From Gemmataceae bacterium (GTDB lineage Bacteria > Planctomycetota > Planctomycetia > Gemmatales > Gemmataceae), in contig JAFMJU010000110.1 of the NCBI GenBank assembly GCA_017853285.1, positions 1 through 9,849 of the forward strand: 9,849 nucleotides of DNA. Direction: 5' to 3'. The translations under genes were made by a program, and so were the position numbers. Shown in pieces: positions 1 to 5,540 of this stretch (the stretch's first letter is position 1; the number at the start of each line of letters is the position of its first letter). A model generated the notes under the pieces. The model saw only the letters and a list, made by a program, of their open reading frames with translations, was not told the origin of the DNA and searched no databases.

Positions 1-16
1 CGAAAAATCGAAAAAT
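1..16. repeat. Two tandem copies of an 8-base unit
   Basis: The first 16 bases are two exact head-to-tail copies of CGAAAAAT. They lie 42 bases upstream of the hydrolase start. The array may extend to the left of the window. With only two copies visible it could be chance in an AT-rich leader, and I assign no function. Confidence 0.4.
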
Positions 17-57
17 AACCGGTCCATTTCACTCATTCACTTGGGAACTGTTAAGGC

Positions 58-1173
58 ATGATCAACCTGAACGCCGGGCCTCTGACCCTAATCCTTGCCC
101 TGCAATTGGCATCAGCCCCAGGCGAGATGAATTCCGGGATGGATGAAATCGCTGTTTCTGCGGACCACAATGGATTCATCCGGCGGGCAACTGGAAATTC
201 CTTCGTTCCCTTTGGTTTCAATTACGACCACGATGATGTGGGACGATTACTGGAAGACTATTGGGAGAAGGAATGGGACCGGGTGGAGGCAGATTTCGCC
301 GAGATGAGGCAACTTGGGGCCAATGTGGTCCGTATTCACCTGCAAACTTGCAAGTTTCTGGATGCTCCCGACAAAGCCAATCAGAAGGCCCTGGCGCAAC
401 TGGACCGACTAGTCCAACTGGCCGAGAAAACCGGGCTGTACCTGAACCTGACCGGGCTGGGCTGTTACCACAAAAGGGATGTACCAGCCTGGTATGACGG
501 ATTGGCTGAAAGTGAACGATGGGCAGCGCAGGCCTTCTTTTGGCAATCCATTGCCAAGCGGTGCGCCGGTAGCCCTGCCATTTTCTGCTATGACCTGATG
601 AACGAACCAGTTGTACCTGGCGGCAGGCGGAAGGAGGGTGACTGGCTTGGCCCTCCATTTGGCGACAAGCACTTCGTGCAGTTGATCAGCCTGGACCAGG
701 GCAACCGACCCCGCCCTGACATCGCCAAAGCCTGGATAGACCTCCTGTGCGGCGCGATCCGCCAAGTGGACAGGCGCCATTTGATCACGGTGGGGATGGT
801 TGATTGGAGCCTGGACCGCAAGGGGCTGACTTCCGGTTTTGTACCAGGCAAGGTGGTGGATAGCCTGGACTTTGTCTCGGTGCATCTCTATCCCCAGACC
901 GGCAAGCTGGATGTGGCCCTGGAAACCTTACGCGGATTCTCCGTAGGCAAACCGGTGGTGGTGGAGGAAACATTTCCCCTGCAGTGCACTGCCAAGGAGC
1001 TTGAAACATTCATGGACAAGGCGGGAACAGTTTCCTGCGGATGGATCAGTTTTTACTGGGGCAAGCCCCCGAATGAATTGCGCCGATCCAAAACGATCGG
1101 CGACGCGATGCTTCTGGAATGGCTTGGGGTATTTGAAAAGCGCGCGCGCAGGATTAATTCGCAAGCCCCCTAA
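58..1173 (+). CDS. Glycoside hydrolase, family 5 (cellulase/mannanase-like) TIM barrel
   Basis: Predicted 371-residue retaining beta-glycoside hydrolase of the GH5/clan A type. Visible clan-A landmarks in order are: a strand with an Arg (NVVRIHL, residues 89-95); DLMNEP (179-184), whose Glu183 is the expected acid/base; VSVHLYP (273-279), with the His/Tyr pair typical of GH5; PVVVEETF (299-306), whose Glu304 aligns with the nucleophile; and GWISFYWG (328-335), the late aromatic strand lining the active site. The length fits a single catalytic domain with no carbohydrate-binding module. The N-terminus has a short hydrophobic run (about 8-20) ending in Ala-Ser-Ala, suggesting export, but it lacks the usual positive charges, so the signal peptide is uncertain. 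The chosen ATG has only a weak, badly spaced ribosome site (AAGG one base upstream), and starts at 127 or 139 are not better. Substrate (glucan, mannan or other) cannot be read from sequence. A convergent kinase gene follows. Confidence 0.88.
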   Translation: MINLNAGPLTLILALQLASAPGEMNSGMDEIAVSADHNGFIRRATGNSFVPFGFNYDHDDVGRLLEDYWEKEWDRVEADFAEMRQLGANVVRIHLQTCKFLDAPDKANQKALAQLDRLVQLAEKTGLYLNLTGLGCYHKRDVPAWYDGLAESERWAAQAFFWQSIAKRCAGSPAIFCYDLMNEPVVPGGRRKEGDWLGPPFGDKHFVQLISLDQGNRPRPDIAKAWIDLLCGAIRQVDRRHLITVGMVDWSLDRKGLTSGFVPGKVVDSLDFVSVHLYPQTGKLDVALETLRGFSVGKPVVVEETFPLQCTAKELETFMDKAGTVSCGWISFYWGKPPNELRRSKTIGDAMLLEWLGVFEKRARRINSQAP

Positions 1174-1203
1174 AAAAACACCCCCGGGGATTGCCCGGGG
1201 TGT
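1172..1203 (-). terminator. Rho-independent terminator of the phosphofructokinase gene
   Basis: Read on the minus strand, a GC-rich hairpin (CCCCGGG, five-base loop, CCCGGGG; paired bases 1182-1188 with 1194-1200, extendable by three pairs past one bulged base) is followed at once by seven T (1178-1172). It starts about 30 bases after the kinase stop codon. On the plus strand the hairpin is not followed by a T run, so it should act for the kinase only. The T run overlaps the TAA stop of the facing hydrolase gene. Confidence 0.78.
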
Positions 1204-1231
1204 GTCGCATTTCACCCGGTTCGGATCCGGA

Positions 1232-2515
1232 TCAGGTGTCGATGATCTTGCTGAAGCGCTCGACAAAGGTTTTCTCATCCATGTTGCCGGCCTTGGCCAA
1301 GCGCTGGATGTTCTCGGGATTCTCGACATCCCGGCGGTCGAGGCGGATCATGTAGCGGCGGGCGCACTCGTACCCCTCGCCCGTGACATCGACCTTGCGG
1401 GTCTGCATGCGTTTGGTCTTGGGATCGAGCATGGTCTCGAACGGCAGTGGCTTCATCTTGCCGTCGACCAGGCTGATGATGGCACCATATTGGGCCGACT
1501 CGGGGCTGAGCAGGAATTTTACGGCGCTGTAACCCAGATCGCGGGTGTACTCGGCGTCGAACGGGACGGGATCAGCACAGCGCAACTCGTAGCCGATCTC
1601 CTTCTCGGTGAGTGTCATGCTGATGCCCAGGGCCTTCAGCCGTTGGGCCACTTGATCCTTGATCATGCGACCGAAATCGACCTCGGCCATACGCAGGTGA
1701 CCGTGCGGGTCGCGCTCGATCTTGCCGTAGCGGGCGAGTTGGGCCTCCCCCATAGCGACCAGCGCTTCCTCACCCAAAGCTTCCACCAGGCCTTCGGCCA
1801 GCACCGCCACGCCGTAGTCCTGCCCCTTGCTGCGGCGCTTGATGATGGCACCCACAAGAATCTCGCAGAGGCTCTCCAGCGTGGGAGGGGCCTTGCGGAA
1901 TTCCTCGGGGATGATGGTGAGCGTCGCGGCGGATGCCTTGCCGATGCCCAGGGCCAGGTGACCCGCCGCGCGCCCCATGCTGATGACAAAGAACCAGCGT
2001 CTGCTGGTCTTGGCGTCTTCCATCAGGTTGCGGACCAGGTTCACGCCGATCTGGCGCGCGGTCTCGAAGCCGAAGGTGGGAACCGACGGAGGCAGGGGCA
2101 AGTCGTTGTCGATGGTCTTGGGCACATGGGCCACGCGGATGGATCCGCCCCCGGCCTTGTAGACCTGGCTGCCGGAGTAGGCGGTGTCATCGCCTCCGAT
2201 AGTGACGAGGTAACTGATGTCCATCTCCTTGAACACGCGGAGGACCGTTTGCAAGTCCTGCTCGTTCTTGGCCGGATTGACCCGTGCCGTGGAGAGGATG
2301 GAGCCACCCTTGATGTTGACATTCTTCACATCGTCGACGGTGAGGGGCTTGACCTGTGTCTTGTCCCCCTTGACCAGGTGCTTGAAGCCTTCCATTACCC
2401 CGAAAACATCCCAGCCCTGCTGGGTGAGGGCCTCAATGGTGACCGCGCTGATCACACCGTTGATACCCGGCGCCGGTCCACCGCCCACCACCAGCGCCAA
2501 ACGCTTCTTGCTCAT
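1232..2515 (-). CDS. pfp: 6-phosphofructokinase, probably pyrophosphate-dependent
   Basis: Cytosolic enzyme phosphorylating fructose 6-phosphate to fructose 1,6-bisphosphate; PPi-type enzymes are reversible and can serve glycolysis and gluconeogenesis. The 427-residue frame shows, in order, the nucleotide-fold loop GGGPAPGIN (11-19), TIGGDDT (105-111), PKTIDND with catalytic Asp136 (132-138), MGRAAGH (180-186) and IIPEE (201-205). The second Asp of GGDD and the Lys of PKTIDND are the two positions that in this family mark PPi rather than ATP as donor (ATP enzymes usually have Gly at both). Length is near that of single-chain PPi-type or longer PFKs. I chose the ATG at 2515 because GAGGA lies upstream and MSKKRLALVV is a usual family start; an ATG at 2542 would add nine residues but has no clear ribosome site. 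It ends in its own terminator and lies 196 bases downstream of the SNF2 gene on the same strand. Confidence 0.95.
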   Translation of the reverse strand: MSKKRLALVVGGGPAPGINGVISAVTIEALTQQGWDVFGVMEGFKHLVKGDKTQVKPLTVDDVKNVNIKGGSILSTARVNPAKNEQDLQTVLRVFKEMDISYLVTIGGDDTAYSGSQVYKAGGGSIRVAHVPKTIDNDLPLPPSVPTFGFETARQIGVNLVRNLMEDAKTSRRWFFVISMGRAAGHLALGIGKASAATLTIIPEEFRKAPPTLESLCEILVGAIIKRRSKGQDYGVAVLAEGLVEALGEEALVAMGEAQLARYGKIERDPHGHLRMAEVDFGRMIKDQVAQRLKALGISMTLTEKEIGYELRCADPVPFDAEYTRDLGYSAVKFLLSPESAQYGAIISLVDGKMKPLPFETMLDPKTKRMQTRKVDVTGEGYECARRYMIRLDRRDVENPENIQRLAKAGNMDEKTFVERFSKIIDT

Positions 2516-2525
2516 CGAAGAAAAA

Positions 2526-2530
2526 TCCTC
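2526..2530 (-). promoter_or_regulatory. Ribosome binding site supporting the 2515 start
   Basis: On the minus strand GAGGA stands 10 bases before the ATG at 2515. The spacing is on the long side but usable. No comparable purine box precedes the alternative ATG at 2542, so this site favours the shorter kinase product. Confidence 0.5.
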
Positions 2531-2672
2531 ACACCCAGACATGCGACGGCATGCCGCCGGGCGCCCCCGGAGCCGCTTCGTCGTGGAGATTTATTCTTAA
2601 TCCAATCGCGCAGGATCTCCAAGTCGGGCCCACAGGCATTGGAAGGATGGGGGGATTGGGCCAAAAAGAGAG

Positions 2673-2700
2673 ATATTATTTGTTAGCCAAGGCATGCAAA
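2673..2700 (-). promoter_or_regulatory. Weak sigma70-like promoter candidate for the kinase gene
   Basis: In the 196-base gap between the SNF2 stop and the kinase start, the minus strand reads TTTGCA (2700-2695), a 16-base spacer, then TAATAT (2678-2673). Each box matches the sigma70 consensus at four of six positions. The implied leader would be about 150 bases. A second AT-rich stretch near 2588-2605 (TTGGAG, then AAGAAT 18 bases later) is a poorer alternative. I see no clear intrinsic terminator for the SNF2 gene here, so read-through from SNF2 into the kinase is also possible. Confidence 0.22.
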
Positions 2701-2711
2701 GGACAAGTTAT

Positions 2712-4667
2712 TTATGCCGCCTTCCGGGTTTTATGGATATCGAACAGGCCGAAGATCTCATCCTCGGAAAGCCCCATGCTGATGGGGGGACCGTTTTGGG
2801 CGATGACTTCCTGGAACAGGGCGCGTTTCTGGTCGAGGACGAGGGCGATGCGTTCCTCGATGGTATTCACGCTGATGTAGCGGGAGACAAAAACCGTGGA
2901 TTTCTGGCCGAGGCGATGGGCCCGGTTGATCGCCTGGTCCTCGATGGCGGGGTTCCACCACCGGTCGAACAGGAAAACATAGTTGGTGTACTGCAGGTTG
3001 AGTCCCACCGACCCGGTGCCGTAGCTCATGAGGATTATTTTGTGGATCGGATCGGTCTTGAATTTGTCGAGGATCGGCTGGCGCTCAGCCTGCGGAACCT
3101 TGCCGTGGTACTGGACCGGGTTGTGCTCGGCCAATGCCGCCGCGATGGACTCGAGCGGCTCGACCCATTGCGAGAAGAGGATGGCCTTGTTGTTTGTGGA
3201 GGCGACCTCCTCCATGTCGGCCGTGAGCTGCTCCATCTTGGCGCTGGCACCGGTTCGCGGGTCGAAATTGCAGATCTGCTTGAGGCGCATCACCAACTGG
3301 AACACATGCTGGACGGTGATGGTGTCGCCTAGCGAGTTGAGGTGGACGATGCCCTCCTTCTCGGCCTTCTCATATGTCTCGCGCTGCTCCGGCAGAAGTT
3401 CCAGATGGATATCGCGGATGACTCTGGGCGGCATATGGGTCGCCACCAGGTCTTTGGTGCGGCGGATGATATGGTCCCGGACAATCTCGGACATCTGTCG
3501 CGGCTGGGCATCCGGGGGTATCAGTTTGGGATCGACAAACGAGAAGATGCTCGTCAAGTCCTCCACGCGGTTCTCGATGGGCGTGCCGCTCATCGCCCAA
3601 CTGCGGGAACGCTTGAGGGCCTTTGCCGCCTGGGCGGTCTTGCCTCCGGCATTCTTGATGCGCTGGGCCTCGTCCAGCACCACCACATCGAACCGAACAT
3701 CGTCGTCGAGGATGATCTCATGGTCGCGGGTGAGGATCTCGTAATTAACCACCTGCACGGGGCAATTTGACAGTTTCCACATGGCGGTGCGGGTCTCGGT
3801 GTCACCCGAGAAAACCTCGAACGCCAGGTCCGGAGCCCAGGTGCGGAGCTCACGGGTCCAGTTGATGACCAACGGCTTGGGACAGACGACCAGGGCGCGC
3901 TTCAACATGCCGCTGCTGATGAGAAGGCGAAGCGACAGGATCACCTGCACGGTTTTTCCCAGCCCCATCTCATCGGCAATGAGCGCGGCGCTTCGGGGCA
4001 TGAGGAAGGCGATGCCTTGCAGCTGGTAGGGGTAGGGTTTGAACGGGAGGGTGAGCCGTCCCTTGCCCAGCATGCCCTCGAGTGGAGGCTGAAGCAGCGT
4101 CAGCAAACGGTCCTTCAAGCCAGCCATGGCGGCGGGGGGCTTCAGTCGTGTGACACTGTTCCCGACATCGGCTCCTTCACCTTCCTCCAAACCCATGGGT
4201 TGGAGCGAAGTGTTCCCGACGGGGAGGCCCGCCAACTGGCCCTGGGCTTGATCCACCGGGTTCAAGCCAGCAGCAGCCGCAAAATCGATCATTTCCTGGG
4301 TGGGCTGGATGTCCGGCTCATCAGGTGCCGCCTCTTGCTCCTGGGAAGCTGGAGCAACTTTGCCGGCCTTGCGGGTATTTAGGTCGGGAGGGAGAGGGAA
4401 GCGCCAACCCTGGGTCTGGATGCTGAAATCCATGGAGCCCAAGGTGCGGACCCAAGGTGCATTGTTCAACAAGGGCACATTGCGGGCGGAAGGGTTTAGC
4501 GGCCTTTCCCAGGTGTTCACCCGCACCAGGCCAGGCTTTTCGAGGGGGGGAACCGCGTCAATTGCCGGCAACGCATCCTCGCGAAGATCCGAATCTGGGC
4601 CATCCGGGGTTTGGTATCGAGGGGATTCCACCTCGATCGTCGCCCCGGGGACCGTGGGATCCAGCAT
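2712..4667 (-). CDS. SNF2/SWI2-family DEAD/DEAH-box helicase-like ATPase (DNA translocase)
   Basis: ATP-driven double-stranded DNA translocase expected to remodel protein-DNA complexes; bacterial members are linked to transcription recycling or repair, and its target is unknown. In the 651-residue frame the motor motifs are complete: Q-like PYQLQGIAFL (213-222), Walker A DEMGLGKT (232-239), Ia (ALVVCPKPLVINW, 258-270), Walker B DEAQ (332-335), III SGTPIENR (360-367), then the second RecA lobe with FSQW (498-501), YGTGSVGLNL (549-558) and motif VI DQAINRAHRLGQK (577-589). The motor fills about residues 200-640. The first 200 or so residues are rich in Pro, Glu, Asp and Ala, look largely disordered, and show no SWIM or other domain I recognise. 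The start is uncertain: ATG 4667 has AGGA seven bases upstream; ATGs at 4739 and 4760 are possible; the open frame runs on to a TTG at 4955, but its codons there look non-coding. Confidence 0.94.
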   Translation of the reverse strand: MLDPTVPGATIEVESPRYQTPDGPDSDLREDALPAIDAVPPLEKPGLVRVNTWERPLNPSARNVPLLNNAPWVRTLGSMDFSIQTQGWRFPLPPDLNTRKAGKVAPASQEQEAAPDEPDIQPTQEMIDFAAAAGLNPVDQAQGQLAGLPVGNTSLQPMGLEEGEGADVGNSVTRLKPPAAMAGLKDRLLTLLQPPLEGMLGKGRLTLPFKPYPYQLQGIAFLMPRSAALIADEMGLGKTVQVILSLRLLISSGMLKRALVVCPKPLVINWTRELRTWAPDLAFEVFSGDTETRTAMWKLSNCPVQVVNYEILTRDHEIILDDDVRFDVVVLDEAQRIKNAGGKTAQAAKALKRSRSWAMSGTPIENRVEDLTSIFSFVDPKLIPPDAQPRQMSEIVRDHIIRRTKDLVATHMPPRVIRDIHLELLPEQRETYEKAEKEGIVHLNSLGDTITVQHVFQLVMRLKQICNFDPRTGASAKMEQLTADMEEVASTNNKAILFSQWVEPLESIAAALAEHNPVQYHGKVPQAERQPILDKFKTDPIHKIILMSYGTGSVGLNLQYTNYVFLFDRWWNPAIEDQAINRAHRLGQKSTVFVSRYISVNTIEERIALVLDQKRALFQEVIAQNGPPISMGLSEDEIFGLFDIHKTRKAA

Positions 4668-4949
4668 GCGGTTTTCCTGGCTGGCCGAGAGGCCGGATGT
4701 CAGCCCATCGGCTCCACCTTCCGGGGGGGACAATGGCATGAAAAAAGCATCCGCCTGCATGTTGGGTGGATCGGCCTGAACCGGCCCAGGGCTTGAAGCT
4801 ATTGCCACCCGAAACCCATGCCCTAGCTTGAATTTGGATGGGATGGGGGAATCCCTACCGCTGACAAGGATCGGTCTGGTTTTTCCGGTCCTTACGGCAG
4901 ACGCATCGGCCCATTTTCCAGAATTTTCCCCCGGGTGACGGCACTTACC
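4668..4949. other. Divergent intergenic region between the SNF2 gene and the unknown gene
   Basis: This 282-base gap should hold the promoters for two divergent genes, but I see no pair of boxes close to the sigma70 consensus on either strand. It contains two small imperfect hairpins: GGGAT/ATCCC around 4841-4856, and an interrupted GG-rich/CC-rich stem with a five-T loop around 4871-4892. Neither has a T tail. On the minus strand the left part (4668-4760) stays open in the SNF2 frame and could be coding if an upstream start is used. Confidence 0.4.
4675..4678 (-). promoter_or_regulatory. Ribosome binding site supporting the 4667 start
   Basis: On the minus strand AGGA stands seven bases before the ATG at 4667, close to ideal spacing. 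The competing ATG at 4739 has a weaker GGCGGA ten bases upstream, and the ATG at 4760 has nothing similar. This is the main reason for preferring the shorter SNF2 product. Confidence 0.45.
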
Positions 4950-5537
4950 ATGCAATCCATCATTCCGGGGGAATCAGTCGGTTGGGAGGGCGAAGGGGAA
5001 GCACGGGCGTGGGGCTCGTTCGATACCCCCGCCTATGTGCGGCGCGGGCTGACAGTTGAAACGGAATGGAACGCGTTGGCAGACAAGCTGCACCGCACCT
5101 GGAAAGATTGGACCGTCCCGGTCGGCAGGCTGTGCTCCCAACTCCGCCACCAAGCGGGTGGATTGGATGCCTTCGGGCCGTGGTTGGCCAGCCCCGAAGA
5201 TTTGGACCGGTTGCGGCAACTGGACCAACGGCTGGACCACAAGCTGAAATATCCGCCGGGCAAAGCCTTCTGGCATTGGCCCCTGAAGGGATCCTTGCGG
5301 CGCCTGGCGCGGATGGCAGCGGATCTGAACCATGCCTGGGCCAGGCACCTGGAAACACAGGACCTTGAACCTATCAACCGCTCGCGGGAGCAGTACAACC
5401 GCTGGTACCTGCTGGAGAAGGAATGCGCCATGCGATCCCTCCGTCTGGCTGCAGGAGGGTTTGAGCCGTTTCCAGGGGTGGGAACGGGCGATCTGATCAA
5501 ACTGTTTCCGCCATTGCCGGTCTTCAGGGTCAGGTGA
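4950..5537 (+). CDS. Trp-rich protein of unknown function
   Basis: Not recognised. The 195-residue product is probably cytosolic: no signal peptide or membrane segment is visible. It carries ten tryptophans (12, 21, 40, 51, 54, 78, 108, 110, 130, 152), many Arg and Leu, and stretches likely to be amphipathic helix (about 36-66, 82-100, 113-165). A Gly/Pro-rich tail (about 169-192, with PGVGTGD and FPPLP) follows. Third-position GC is high and the residue pattern is protein-like, unlike the Ser/Arg/Pro-rich readings of the opposite strand, so I believe it is expressed. The ATG at 4950 lacks a visible ribosome site; a GTG at 4935 would add five residues. It is divergent from the SNF2 gene and ends three bases before the convergent RND stop codon. 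It has no operon partner in view, so context does not suggest a role. Confidence 0.66.
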   Translation: MQSIIPGESVGWEGEGEARAWGSFDTPAYVRRGLTVETEWNALADKLHRTWKDWTVPVGRLCSQLRHQAGGLDAFGPWLASPEDLDRLRQLDQRLDHKLKYPPGKAFWHWPLKGSLRRLARMAADLNHAWARHLETQDLEPINRSREQYNRWYLLEKECAMRSLRLAAGGFEPFPGVGTGDLIKLFPPLPVFRVR

Positions 5538-5540
5538 CCG

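Noticed and set aside
2641..2660. G-rich run upstream of the kinase as a possible G-quadruplex
   Set aside because: Only two-base G steps at two of the four runs, and on the strand opposite to the kinase transcript. Too weak to call.
2601..2670. GGCCCA/TGGGCC inverted repeat as a SNF2 terminator
   Set aside because: The stem is six pairs with a loop of about 24 bases and no T run follows it, so it does not look like an intrinsic terminator.
1001..2686. Very long plus-strand open frame (561 codons) across the whole kinase gene
   Set aside because: It is antisense to a kinase with intact family motifs. Its composition (Asp, His, Leu, Gly in repeated patterns) is typical of the reverse of a high-GC3 gene, and it starts inside the hydrolase gene without a ribosome site.
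4841..4892. Small hairpins in the SNF2 upstream gap as a terminator or riboswitch
   Set aside because: Stems are five pairs or interrupted by mismatches, with no T tail and no conserved riboswitch core visible.
4668..4955. Taking the SNF2 gene from TTG 4955 as a 747-residue protein
   Set aside because: TTG without a ribosome site, rare-type codons in the far upstream part, and overlap with the divergent gene. Shorter starts fit better, though a start at 4739 or 4760 cannot be excluded.
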